Assembly: GCA_900547315.1 (NCBI GenBank)
Contig: URGI01000007.1
Location: forward strand, 1-40,214
Source: an uncultured Eubacteriales bacterium
GTDB lineage: Bacteria; Bacillota; Clostridia; Oscillospirales; Oscillospiraceae
DNA length: 40,214 bases
Direction: 5' to 3'
A model generated the notes under the pieces. It searched no databases. It saw nothing but the letters and a program-made list of their open reading frames with translations, and was not told the origin of the DNA. Within the stretch, counting starts at the first letter, position 1, and every line of letters starts with the position of its first letter. The translations under genes and the position numbers were made by a program. Shown here piece after piece: positions 7,197 to 15,794 of this stretch.

Positions 7197-8096
7197 TCAA
7201 ATAAGAGCCTGCGGGCAGAGATCGGGGCTGTTTGTAAATTCGCACTCGACGGCGATCGCGCCCGCTTTCGCGGCGGCGGCGGCGCACTTCTGCGCGCGGA
7301 AGCCCTGAGTGCCGCCCCAGACGATGGCGGCCATCGCGGCGTCGCCCGCTCCGGTGGCGTCGATCATATTCGCAGGGCAGCAGGGGACGCGGCCGATGCC
7401 GTCGGCGGAGGCATAGAGCATACCTTCGGTGCCGAGACTTATAAACACGCGCTTCACGCCCATTTCGAGGAAACGTTCCGCGGCCTTCTCCGGCTCCGCC
7501 TCGCCCGTAAGATACCGCGCCTCAAGCGCGTTCGGCTTGAGCGCGTATATCCTGTCCAGCACCGGAAGCAGCTTCATCGCCTTCGCAGTGGAGACCGGAT
7601 CCGAGTAGATCGGCACGGTGCATGCGGCGGCGAGGAAACGTATCGCCTCGGCGCTGAGGTTCGTGTCCAGCACCAGCGCGTCGGCTCTGTTTATCCTGTC
7701 GATGCAGGAGGCCAGATGCTCCGGCGTCACGCACTCGGCGATGTCCATATCCGCGATGCCGACGCACATGTCTCCCATCTCGTCCGTTACGTACAGATAT
7801 GTAGAGCTGCGGCGCTGCGGCTCTACGCGCGCCATCGACATGTCCATGCCGAGGCTGCGGCAGCCGTCCATAAGGCTGCTGCCGTAGACGTCCCCGCCGA
7901 TGGCGGCGATAAGACTGACGTCCATGCCGAGTAGGCAGAGATTGTGCGCGATGTTGCGCCCGACTCCGCCGGGCTTGAGGGAGACAAAGCCCGGGTTGGA
8001 GTCACGCATGCGGAGAGCCAGCGCAGGCTTGCCGCATATATCCATGTTCACGCCGCCGGCAACGACGGCGTGAAGCTTTTTTACTTGAGGTTCCAT
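7197..8096 (-). CDS. psuK: PfkB-family sugar kinase, probable pseudouridine kinase
   Basis: The 299-residue ribokinase-fold kinase shows the PfkB signatures: N-terminal GGVNMDI, the substrate-lid motif PGGVGRNIAHNLCLLG (about 42-57), and the C-terminal IDATGAGDAAMAAIVWG with the catalytic aspartate. The GGVGRNIA form of the first motif is typical of pseudouridine kinases, which make pseudouridine 5'-phosphate for cleavage by PsuG. A clear psuG is present in this window at 21183-22097, which supports the assignment. The specificity remains inferred; inosine or adenosine kinases are alternatives. The start codon overlaps the glgP stop by 16 bp, so it is translationally coupled to glycogen phosphorylase. 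Confidence 0.8.
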   Translation of the reverse strand: MEPQVKKLHAVVAGGVNMDICGKPALALRMRDSNPGFVSLKPGGVGRNIAHNLCLLGMDVSLIAAIGGDVYGSSLMDGCRSLGMDMSMARVEPQRRSSTYLYVTDEMGDMCVGIADMDIAECVTPEHLASCIDRINRADALVLDTNLSAEAIRFLAAACTVPIYSDPVSTAKAMKLLPVLDRIYALKPNALEARYLTGEAEPEKAAERFLEMGVKRVFISLGTEGMLYASADGIGRVPCCPANMIDATGAGDAAMAAIVWGGTQGFRAQKCAAAAAKAGAIAVECEFTNSPDLCPQALI

Positions 8097-10483
8097 ATAT
8101 TCTCCGCGTACTCACGAATTGCCCTGTCTGCGGCGAAAACTCCGCTGCGGGCGGTGTTCATAATGGAAAGTCTGCCGCGCTCCTGCGGGTCGCGGATGCT
8201 GTCGTACAGGCGGCGCTGCGTGTCGGCATAGGCGCGGTAGTCGGCGATGAGCATATACTGGTCGCCGCCGTAGATGAGCTGGGATACCAGATCGGAATAG
8301 CTCTTGCCGTCGGCAAAGCCTTGGCTGAAGCGGTCGAGCACGCGGCGTATCTCTGCATCGGCGCCGGCGATGGCGGCGGGGTCGTAGCCCTCCGCGCGGA
8401 CGCGGGCGATCTCGTCGGTATGCAGGCCGAAGAGGAACATGTTCTCGTCGCCGAGACGTTCGTACATCTCAACGTTTGCGCCGTCGAGCGTGCCGATAGT
8501 CACGGCGCCGTTCATCATCAGCTTCATGCAGCCGGTGCCGGAGGCTTCCTTGCCCGCGGTGGATATCTGCTCGGACACCTGTGCGGCGGGGACTATGGCC
8601 TCGGCCGCGGAGACGCGGTAGTTCTCCACAAAGTAGACCTGCAGCCTGCCGCGGCAGACGGGGTCGTTGTTGATATCCTCGGCCATGGACAGCAGCAGCT
8701 CGATTATGCGCTTTGCGGTCTTGTAGCCCGCGGCGGCCTTCGCGCCGAACACAAAGGTGCGCGGGACGAAGTCCATGTTCGGGTCGTCGTGCAGCTGGAG
8801 CTGGAGGCTCGCAATGCTCATCGCGCAGAGAAGCTGGCGCTTGTACTCGTGCAGACGCTTTATCTGCACGTCCATTATCGCGTCGGTGTTGAGGGTGAAG
8901 CCGTCGTTGCGCATCGCAAATTCCGCGAAGCGGTATTTGTTCTCAAGCTTTATCTCATTGACGCGGCGGAGGACTTCGCCGTCGGAAGCGAATTTCGCAA
9001 GCTCTTCGAGCCGCTCCGGCTCAAGCAGATACGCGTCGCCGCCGAGCAGCTCGCATATCAGACCGTGCAGGCCGGGATTTATCTGGCTGAGCCAGCGGCG
9101 ATGGTCGATGCCGTTGGTGACGGAGGTGAAGCGATCCGGACGGATGGTGTAGATATCGTGGAACAGGTCATTTTTCAGGATCTCGCCGTGCAGGCGGGAA
9201 ACGCCGTTGACCTTGTAGCAGGCGGCGAGGCAGAGGTTTGCCATGTGCACCTGATTGTCGCGGATGATGAGGTTGCGGCCGACGCGCTCGCCCTGGCCGA
9301 AGTTCTGCACCAGATAGTCGCACCAGCGGCGGTTTATCTCGCACATGATCTCCCACAGGCGCGGCAGCAGCTGCTGCACGATGTCCTGCGGCCACTTCTC
9401 GAGCGCCTCGCTCATAACGGTGTGGTTGGTGTAGGCGACGGAATGAGTGACGATGTCCCACGCCTCGTCCCAGCCGAGGCCGTATTCGTCCATGAATATG
9501 CGCATCAGCTCGGGGATTATCAGCGTCGGGTGAGTGTCGTTTATTTGCATTGCGTGGTGCTCGGCGAAAGACTTGATATCGCCCCACTTGCGGATGTGCT
9601 TGCGCACAACGTCCTGCGCGGTCGCGGAGACGAAGAAGTACTGCTGCTTGAGACGCAGGATCTTGCCCTCGACGTGCTCATCGGGCGGGTAGAGGACCTT
9701 GGTTATGACCTCGGCCATAGTGCGCTGCTCCAGGCTCTTGACATATTCGCCCTCGGAGAAGAGGTACATGTCGAGCGAGTTGGGGCTTTTCGCATCCCAC
9801 AGGCGCAGGGTGTTTATCTCGTGTCCGCCGTAACCCGCGATAAGCATGTCGCGCGGGACGGCGATGACGGCGGTATAACCGGTGTATTCGGCGTGATAGT
9901 GCCCCATGCTGTCCCAGTGCGGGGCGACGTGCCCGCCGAAGCGGACCTCGACGGCGTCCTCCCAACGGGGGATGAGCCAGCTCTCGGCCGCGGTACGCCA
10001 GTTGTCGGCGACCTCGGTCTGGCGGCCGTTCTCAAACTTCTGGCGGAAAATTCCCAGCTCGTAGCAGATGGAATAGCCCGTGCCCTCGTAGCCGCATGTG
10101 GCCATGCTGTCCATATAGCAGGCGGCGAGACGGCCAAGACCGCCGTTGCCGAGACCAGCGTCAGGCTCGGCCTCGAAGATGTCGGACGCATTGCGGCCAA
10201 GATCCTCAAGCGCGCCGGTGACGGCCTCGGATATGCCGAGGTTGAAGGCGTTCTTCATCAGACTGCGCCCCATCAGGAACTCCATCGACATATAGTGGAC
10301 TTCCTTTTCATGCTTCGTGGGGCTTTCGGCGGCAAGAAGCCTGCTCATTATCTCGTTTATGACTATCGCCGTGGCCTGAAAGACCTGATCGTCGGTAGCG
10401 CTGGCACTGGTGACGCTGAAATGGGCGCAGAGCTTATCTTCTATCGAGCTGCGTACTTCGTCGCGGGAAATTTCTCCGATCAT
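8081..10483 (-). CDS. glgP: Glycogen/maltodextrin phosphorylase
   Basis: The enzyme releases glucose 1-phosphate from alpha-1,4-glucan with phosphate. The protein is 800 residues, typical for bacterial GlgP. The N-terminal half has YMSMEFLMGRSLMKN, EPDAGLGNGGLGRLAACYMDS and AVPRDM. The C-terminal half has the pyridoxal-phosphate signature EASGTGCMKLMMNGAVTIGT, with the PLP lysine near residue 654; the usual Asn before Met-Lys is a Cys here. FVFGAKAAAGYKTAK lies in the PLP domain. A CGGAGGT ribosome site precedes the ATG. It lies directly downstream of glgC and glgD, so synthesis precursor and breakdown genes are on one strand and probably one transcript. Confidence 0.96.
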   Translation of the reverse strand: MIGEISRDEVRSSIEDKLCAHFSVTSASATDDQVFQATAIVINEIMSRLLAAESPTKHEKEVHYMSMEFLMGRSLMKNAFNLGISEAVTGALEDLGRNASDIFEAEPDAGLGNGGLGRLAACYMDSMATCGYEGTGYSICYELGIFRQKFENGRQTEVADNWRTAAESWLIPRWEDAVEVRFGGHVAPHWDSMGHYHAEYTGYTAVIAVPRDMLIAGYGGHEINTLRLWDAKSPNSLDMYLFSEGEYVKSLEQRTMAEVITKVLYPPDEHVEGKILRLKQQYFFVSATAQDVVRKHIRKWGDIKSFAEHHAMQINDTHPTLIIPELMRIFMDEYGLGWDEAWDIVTHSVAYTNHTVMSEALEKWPQDIVQQLLPRLWEIMCEINRRWCDYLVQNFGQGERVGRNLIIRDNQVHMANLCLAACYKVNGVSRLHGEILKNDLFHDIYTIRPDRFTSVTNGIDHRRWLSQINPGLHGLICELLGGDAYLLEPERLEELAKFASDGEVLRRVNEIKLENKYRFAEFAMRNDGFTLNTDAIMDVQIKRLHEYKRQLLCAMSIASLQLQLHDDPNMDFVPRTFVFGAKAAAGYKTAKRIIELLLSMAEDINNDPVCRGRLQVYFVENYRVSAAEAIVPAAQVSEQISTAGKEASGTGCMKLMMNGAVTIGTLDGANVEMYERLGDENMFLFGLHTDEIARVRAEGYDPAAIAGADAEIRRVLDRFSQGFADGKSYSDLVSQLIYGGDQYMLIADYRAYADTQRRLYDSIRDPQERGRLSIMNTARSGVFAADRAIREYAENIWNLK

Positions 10484-10507
10484 GGGTTATACCTCCGGGT
10501 GAAAAGA

Positions 10508-11620
10508 TTAGATTTTGCTGTCCTTGGGGACTACGATGGGAAGTCTGGGATTGCCGGTGAGGGTGATGCCGGGCGAGTAGCTGCAATACTTGTCGGAAAT
10601 GACGCAGTTAAGCTCCGCCCATTCGCCTATCGTGCTGCCCTTCATAACGATGCAGTTGGTGAGCTTCGCGCCGCGCGCGATGCGGACGCCGGGGAACACG
10701 ATGCAGTTTTCCAAGCTGCCCTCGATAATGCAGTTGTCGGCTACAAGGCTGTTCTTGGAGCCGGCGTTTTCGCCGTAGTAGGTGCTGACCTCCTCGTGGG
10801 CGCGGGTTCTTATGGGGCGTTCCGCCGGGAAAAGCTGGCGGCGCAGCTCACCGTTAAGCATATCCATGTTGCACTGATAATAATCAGCCACGCTTCTGAT
10901 GGACGCGGCATAGCCCTCGTGCACATAGGCCGCCATCTTGCCGCCCTCTGCGAGGAAGGAGGACACGGCGTCCTTGTGGAAACGATACAGATTCAGAGCC
11001 TTGCATTTGTCCATTATGCGCAGAAGAGTATCCTTGTTGATGATGTATCCCTCAAGGGAGGGGATGCCCTCGCCGGGATCGGTGCGGTCAAACAGAAGCT
11101 GCTTTACCATGCCGTCGTCGCCGATGACATAGCGGTGGTTGCTGCCGGTAAGCTCACCGGCAGAGCAGATGGCAGTTATCTCCGCACCTGTCTTCACATG
11201 CTGGCGCATGGCGGCGGTGAGGTCGATGTTTGCACACACGCTGCCGAGCAGGAGCGCGATGTGCTTCTGCGGAATGCTGCGTACGTAGGGGGCGACGGCG
11301 TTGAGCGCCTCGATGGTGCCGGTGTAGTTGCCGCGGTGATATTCCGGCAGACCGAAGGGCGGCAGCATGCGCAGCCCGCCGTAGCGGCGGCTCATGTCCC
11401 AGTTCTTGCCGCTGCCGATATGGTCGAGCAGGGACTGGTAGTCGCGCTGCATGATGACGCCGACGTCGCGTATACCGGCGTTCATCATGGAGGAGAGGGC
11501 AAAGTCGATAAGACGGTAGCGTCCGCAGAACGGGATGGATGCCGCGGTGCGGCGGCGGACAAGCTCGCCAAGCTCAGGGGAAGCGCTGTAAGCGAAAATT
11601 ATTCCGTGAAGATCGTACAT
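10508..11620 (-). CDS. glgD: Glucose-1-phosphate adenylyltransferase regulatory subunit GlgD
   Basis: GlgD is a non-catalytic paralogue of ADP-glucose pyrophosphorylase found in Bacillota, where it activates GlgC in a heterotetramer. The 370-residue protein keeps the nucleotidyltransferase scaffold (SIPFCGRYRLIDFALSSMMNAGI and MQRDYQSLLDHIGSGKNWD) and a C-terminal beta-helix (LVADNCIIEGSLENCIVFPGVRIARGAKL). The N-terminal catalytic GGxGxRL loop is replaced by FAYSASPELGEL, as expected for an inactive subunit. It starts 3 bp after the glgC stop, with its GGAGGAGG ribosome site inside the end of glgC, which indicates coupling. Confidence 0.94.
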   Translation of the reverse strand: MYDLHGIIFAYSASPELGELVRRRTAASIPFCGRYRLIDFALSSMMNAGIRDVGVIMQRDYQSLLDHIGSGKNWDMSRRYGGLRMLPPFGLPEYHRGNYTGTIEALNAVAPYVRSIPQKHIALLLGSVCANIDLTAAMRQHVKTGAEITAICSAGELTGSNHRYVIGDDGMVKQLLFDRTDPGEGIPSLEGYIINKDTLLRIMDKCKALNLYRFHKDAVSSFLAEGGKMAAYVHEGYAASIRSVADYYQCNMDMLNGELRRQLFPAERPIRTRAHEEVSTYYGENAGSKNSLVADNCIIEGSLENCIVFPGVRIARGAKLTNCIVMKGSTIGEWAELNCVISDKYCSYSPGITLTGNPRLPIVVPKDSKI

Positions 11621-11623
11621 GGC

Positions 11624-12817
11624 TCAAACCTCCTCCCCGGTGTATATCATGGCTCCCGCCGGAACGGAGGCGGAGCCGCGTATCTCTATGTTAGGCCCGC
11701 AGGTGGCGACGCCCCAGGCGTCCGTCCCGTCGGGCGGCGCGCCGACGTGCGCGGCGCTGTGGATGACCGTGTTCTCGCCGACGATGGCGTATTCCACCGA
11801 CGCGCCGTCCTCGATGACCGCGCCGGGCATAATGACGCTGTAAATGACATTTGCGCCCTTGCCGACCCTGACGTTGGAGGACAGAACGGAGTTTTCAACA
11901 TGTCCGTATATCTCGCAGCCCTCGGTGACGATGGAGTGGATTATCTCGGACTCCGGCCCCGCGTAGTGCGGTGGGCATATCGGGCTGCGGCTGCTGATAG
12001 GCCATGCGGGGTCGAACAGGTTTATGAGCGTGGACGAGAGCATATCCATGTTCGCGTCCCAGAGGCTCGTTATCGTGCCGACGTCGCGCCAGTAGCCCTT
12101 GAAGCGGTACGGCCACAGCTTTTCGCCCGCGGCGAGCATGTTCGGGATGATGTTCTTGCCGAAGTCCTTGCTGGAATATGGGTCATTCTCGTCGGCAATC
12201 AGATACTCGCGCAGCTTCTTCCAATTGAATATGTATATGCCCATCGAAGCCAGATCGCTCTTCGGGTGCTTGGGCTTCTCCTCAAACTCGCTGACGTAGC
12301 CGTCCTCGCCAAGGTTCATGATGCCGAAGCGCGTCGCCTCGTCCATCGAGACCTGGAGCACGGATATCGTACACGCGGCGTTATGCTCAAGATGCTCGCG
12401 CAGCATGTCGGCGTAGTCCATCTTGTATATGTGGTCGCCGGAGAGGATGAGCACGTTTTCGGGGTCGTAGTTCTCGATGAAGCCGATGTTCTGGTAAATT
12501 GCGTTGGCGGTGCCGGAGAACCATGAGCCCTTCTCACCCGCACTCTGATATGGAGGCAGAATGTACACGCCGCCGTCGGACACGTCAAGATCCCACGGCT
12601 GACCGTTGCCTATGTAGCTGTTGAGCTGGAGCGGGCGGTACTGGGTCAGTACGCCGACAGTGTCAATACCGGAGTTTGCGCAGTTGGAGAGCGGAAAGTC
12701 GATTATGCGGTACTTTCCGCCGAATGGAACGCTGGGCTTTGCCACGTTCTGGGTCAGCGCGTAGAGTCTCGAACCCTGCCCGCCTGCCAGCAGCATTGCA
12801 ATACAGTTTTTCTTCAT
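11624..12817 (-). CDS. glgC: Glucose-1-phosphate adenylyltransferase catalytic subunit GlgC
   Basis: GlgC makes ADP-glucose from ATP and glucose 1-phosphate, the committed step of bacterial glycogen synthesis. The protein is 397 residues. Catalytic loop motifs [26 protein letters not shown] are at 11-36, and [16 protein letters not shown] follows. Further conserved parts are [30 protein letters not shown] and YWRDVGTI. A left-handed beta-helix ends the protein. The AAAGGAGG ribosome site is 6 bp from the ATG. No glgA (synthase) or glgB (branching enzyme) is in this window, so the final steps must be encoded elsewhere. Confidence 0.96.
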   Translation of the reverse strand: MKKNCIAMLLAGGQGSRLYALTQNVAKPSVPFGGKYRIIDFPLSNCANSGIDTVGVLTQYRPLQLNSYIGNGQPWDLDVSDGGVYILPPYQSAGEKGSWFSGTANAIYQNIGFIENYDPENVLILSGDHIYKMDYADMLREHLEHNAACTISVLQVSMDEATRFGIMNLGEDGYVSEFEEKPKHPKSDLASMGIYIFNWKKLREYLIADENDPYSSKDFGKNIIPNMLAAGEKLWPYRFKGYWRDVGTITSLWDANMDMLSSTLINLFDPAWPISSRSPICPPHYAGPESEIIHSIVTEGCEIYGHVENSVLSSNVRVGKGANVIYSVIMPGAVIEDGASVEYAIVGENTVIHSAAHVGAPPDGTDAWGVATCGPNIEIRGSASVPAGAMIYTGEEV

Positions 12818-12836
12818 GGCGGCCTCCTTTTTGAAT

Positions 12837-12863
12837 TGACGGCAGGGTAAACCTCTGCCGTCA
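12837..12863 (-). other. Hairpin between pth and glgC
   Basis: A 9-bp perfect stem (TGACGGCAG, 12837-12845, with its complement at 12855-12863) lies in the 51-bp gap. No clear T-run follows on the minus strand, so it is not a convincing terminator. It could be a partial attenuator or an mRNA-processing or stability element that separates the prs-pth part from the glg part of the transcript. Confidence 0.45.
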
Positions 12864-12868
12864 GACTT

Positions 12869-13456
12869 TCAGTTATATAGGTTCATGGCGCGATCCGCGC
12901 CCTTGGTGATGTAGCATTCGACAGCCTCGGCCGCGCGTGCGGCTGCGGCGAGAATGTCCTCCGCGTCCTTGCCCTTGAAGCTGGACAGCACCCAGTCGGC
13001 CATGTCGTAATCAGGGTGCGGCGCGGCGCCGACGCCGATACGGATCCTCGGGAACTGATCGGTGCCGAGCAGCGCGATGATATTTTTAAGGCCGTTGTGC
13101 CCGCCGGCGGAGCCCTTTGTGCGGATGCGGAGCTTCCCTATCGGCAGGGCGACCTCGTCCGAGACGACGATGACGTGATCCGGCGCGAGCTTATAAAAGC
13201 TCACTGCCTGAGCCACCGCCTCGCCGGACAGATTCATAAATGTCTGCGGCTTCATGAGCATGACGGTCTCGCCGCCGATATCGCAGGTGCCGGTGAGCGC
13301 TTTGAAGCGGGAGCGGTTTATCGCCGCTCCCTGCGCCTTGGCCATGGCGTCTCCGGCCATGAAGCCTGCGTTATGACGGGTCATTTCGTATTTCGTGCCG
13401 GGATTGCCGAGGAACACGACAAGCCAGCTTATACCGCCTGGACGCTTGAAAAGCAT
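12869..13456 (-). CDS. pth: Peptidyl-tRNA hydrolase
   Basis: Pth frees tRNA from prematurely released peptidyl-tRNA. The 195-residue protein has the family motifs VVFLGNPGTKYEMTRHNAGFMAGD, with the catalytic histidine in RHNAG (near residue 29), KPQTFMNLSGEAV, VVSDEVALPIGKLRIRTKGSAGGHNGLKNI and RIRIGVG. Length is normal. It begins 22 bp after the prs stop, a common Bacillota arrangement (prs-pth). The first 11 residues, with RPGG, are slightly longer than usual, but no better start is visible. Confidence 0.95.
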   Translation of the reverse strand: MLFKRPGGISWLVVFLGNPGTKYEMTRHNAGFMAGDAMAKAQGAAINRSRFKALTGTCDIGGETVMLMKPQTFMNLSGEAVAQAVSFYKLAPDHVIVVSDEVALPIGKLRIRTKGSAGGHNGLKNIIALLGTDQFPRIRIGVGAAPHPDYDMADWVLSSFKGKDAEDILAAAARAAEAVECYITKGADRAMNLYN

Positions 13457-13478
13457 GGTTTACCTCTGAAATAAAAGA

Positions 13479-14441
13479 TTAATCGAACAGGTTGGAGATG
13501 GAGACTTCCTCGTAAATTCTGCGGATTGCTTCCGCGAATACGGGAGCGGTGGACAGATAGCTGATCTTGTCGAGCTTGGGCTTGTCCGCGGGGTAGGGGA
13601 TGGTGTCGAGGAAGAGCATTTCCTTGATGCAGCTGTTCTCGATGCGCTCGAGAGCGGGGCCGGAGAGAACGCCATGGGTCGCGCAGGCGTAGACTTCCTT
13701 CGCACCGCCGATCTCCTTGATGGCCTTCGCCGCGCCGCAGAGAGAGCCGGCGGTATCGACGATATCGTCGAGCAGGATGCAGGTCTTGCCCTCGACGTTG
13801 CCGATGATGTTCATAACCTCGGACTGATTCGCCTTCTCGCGGCGTTTGTCAACTATGGCCATGTTCACGCCGAGCTTCATGGAGAAGGCACGGGCGCGGG
13901 CTGTGCTGCCGACGTCGGGCGAGACGACCATCAGATCCTCGTTGCCCTTGCCGAACATCTTGACATAGTGCTTGGAGAAGAGGTGCGCGCCCATGAGGTT
14001 GTCGACGGGAATGTCGAAGAAGCCCTGAATCTGAGCCGCGTGCAGGTCCATCGTGAGGACTCTGTCGGCGCCGGCGGCGGTGATAAGGTTTGCAACGAGC
14101 TTTGCGGAAATGGGGTCGCGGCTCTTGGCCTTGCGGTCCTGACGCGCGTAGCCGAAGTAAGGTATAACGGCGGTGATGCGTCCCGCGGAGGCGCGGCGCA
14201 TTGCGTCGATCATGATAAGCAGTTCCATGAGGTTGTCGTTTACGGGACCGCAGGTGGACTGAACGATAAAAACATCCTTGCCGCGCACCGGCTCAAACAC
14301 AGAAATCGAGCACTCGCCGTCCGCAAACTGGGATACGGTGGAGCTGCCGAGGTTCTGGTAAAGCTGGGCGCAGATGTCGTGTGCAAGCTCAGGGTTGGAG
14401 TTGCCGGTGAACACCTTGATCTCTTTGCCGTGTGAAATCAT
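13479..14441 (-). CDS. prs: Ribose-phosphate pyrophosphokinase
   Basis: Prs makes 5-phosphoribosyl-1-diphosphate from ribose 5-phosphate and ATP for purine, pyrimidine, histidine and NAD synthesis. The 320-residue sequence has KVFTGNSNPELAHDI at the N-terminus, SVFEPVRGKDVFIVQST, YFGYARQDRKAKSRDPISAK (ATP loop), VLTMDLHAAQIQGFFDIPVDNL and the PRPP-binding CILLDDIVDTAGSL. GAGGAG precedes the ATG. It is the first gene of the minus-strand run that continues with pth and the glycogen genes. Confidence 0.96.
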   Translation of the reverse strand: MISHGKEIKVFTGNSNPELAHDICAQLYQNLGSSTVSQFADGECSISVFEPVRGKDVFIVQSTCGPVNDNLMELLIMIDAMRRASAGRITAVIPYFGYARQDRKAKSRDPISAKLVANLITAAGADRVLTMDLHAAQIQGFFDIPVDNLMGAHLFSKHYVKMFGKGNEDLMVVSPDVGSTARARAFSMKLGVNMAIVDKRREKANQSEVMNIIGNVEGKTCILLDDIVDTAGSLCGAAKAIKEIGGAKEVYACATHGVLSGPALERIENSCIKEMLFLDTIPYPADKPKLDKISYLSTAPVFAEAIRRIYEEVSISNLFD

Positions 14442-14589
14442 CGCGTTATTTCTCCTCTGTCTTTTTTACATTTTGTCTTTACGGTGCAGGCCGCATCTTT
14501 ACATTCGGATACACTATAACATAAACCGCCGCGGAATGGAAGCGCAAGACGCAAGTTTACACGCTAAAAATGCTGATAAAAAAACTCAT

Positions 14590-14617
14590 TTACAAGTTGC
14601 GGAATTTTGTATATAAT
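14590..14617 (+). promoter_or_regulatory. Predicted promoter for prfB
   Basis: TTACAA (14590-14595) and TATAAT (14612-14617) are separated by 16 bp, 38 bp before the prfB start. Confidence 0.55.
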
Positions 14618-14654
14618 ATCATAGTTAATTATTTTTAGAAAGTAGCTGAATACT

Positions 14655-15761
14655 ATGCTTGAATTTGAAGAATATAAGTCGAAGCTCAACGCCGCCAAGC
14701 CGACTCTCGAAGTCCTGCGCGGCGCGCTGAAGCTTGAGGCAGCGCAGAAGGAGATAGAAGAGCTGGAGGCTGCCAGCGAGCGCCCTGATTTCTGGAACGA
14801 CGTAGAGAACTCCCAGAAGGTCCAGAAGCGGCTGAAGACCCTCAAGAACAAATGCGAGAATTATCAGAAGCTCTGCTCTGCGTGGGACGATATGTACACC
14901 ATGTGCGAGATGGCCATCGAGGAGAACGACGACTCCATGCTCGAGGAGCTGGAGAGCGAGTATAAGAACTTCTCCGAAAAGGCAGAGTCTATGCGGCTGG
15001 GAACCCTGCTGACCGGCGAATACGACGCGAACAACGCGCTCCTGACGCTGCATCCCGGCGCGGGCGGCACGGAGGCACAGGACTGGGCGTCCATGCTCTA
15101 CCGCATGTATGTCCGCTGGGCGGAGCGCCACGGCTATAAGTACACCATCATGGATTACCAGGATGGCGACGAGGCGGGCATCAAGTCCGCGACCATCAAG
15201 ATCGAGGGCGACAACGCCTACGGCTTCCTCAAGAGCGAGCACGGCGTGCACCGCCTTGTTCGCATCTCCCCGTTCGATGCGTCCGGCCGCCGTCAGACCA
15301 GCTTTGCCGCAGTCGAAATAATGCCCGAGATAACCGACAATAAGGAGATCGAGCTGCGCGACGAGGATATCAAGATGGACGTGTACCGCTCCTCCGGCGC
15401 AGGCGGCCAGAAGGTCAATAAGACCTCGTCCGCAGTCCGCCTGACCCATATACCTACCGGCATCGTCGTCTCCAGCCAGGTCGAGCGTAGCCACTTCCAG
15501 AACCTCGAAAACTGCAAGGAAATGCTCCGCTCGAAGCTTGCGGAGATCAAGGAGCGCGAGCACCTTGAGAAGATAAGCGACATCAAGGGCGTGCAGATGA
15601 AGATCGATTTCGGCAGCGCCATCCGCTCCTATGTTTTCATGCCGTACCAGCTCGTCAAGGATCAGCGCACCGAGTATGAAAACGGCAACATCCAGAACGT
15701 CATGGACGGCGATCTGGACGGGTTCATAAACGCCTACCTCTCTATGAAGGCGGCGGACTGA
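14655..15761 (+). CDS. prfB: Peptide chain release factor 2, single-frame form
   Basis: RF2 reads UGA and UAA stop codons and triggers peptide release. The 368-residue protein has the SPF anticodon-like tripeptide in VRISPFDASGRRQTSFA (about residue 203) and the catalytic GGQ in SGAGGQKVNKTSSAVRLTH (about 250). The gene is read in one frame: at the place where many prfB genes have an in-frame UGA for autoregulatory +1 frameshifting, the sequence reads CTG-AAG-CTT-GAG with no stop. RF2 feedback by frameshifting is therefore absent. The ribosome site (AGAAAG) is weak. The next gene starts 33 bp downstream. Confidence 0.96.
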   Translation: MLEFEEYKSKLNAAKPTLEVLRGALKLEAAQKEIEELEAASERPDFWNDVENSQKVQKRLKTLKNKCENYQKLCSAWDDMYTMCEMAIEENDDSMLEELESEYKNFSEKAESMRLGTLLTGEYDANNALLTLHPGAGGTEAQDWASMLYRMYVRWAERHGYKYTIMDYQDGDEAGIKSATIKIEGDNAYGFLKSEHGVHRLVRISPFDASGRRQTSFAAVEIMPEITDNKEIELRDEDIKMDVYRSSGAGGQKVNKTSSAVRLTHIPTGIVVSSQVERSHFQNLENCKEMLRSKLAEIKEREHLEKISDIKGVQMKIDFGSAIRSYVFMPYQLVKDQRTEYENGNIQNVMDGDLDGFINAYLSMKAAD

Positions 15762-15794
15762 GCCAGCATCACATTACAGAAAGGTTTTGTTATT

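Noticed and set aside
8321..12526. A very long plus-strand open frame (about 1,400 codons) opposite glgP, glgD and glgC
   Set aside because: It is a mirror of GC-rich codon use in three clearly recognised minus-strand genes. The translation shows no domain and has repetitive Val/Ala/His composition.
12837..12863. Rho-independent terminator between pth and glgC
   Set aside because: The stem is good but no T-run follows on the minus strand, so it is listed only as a hairpin.
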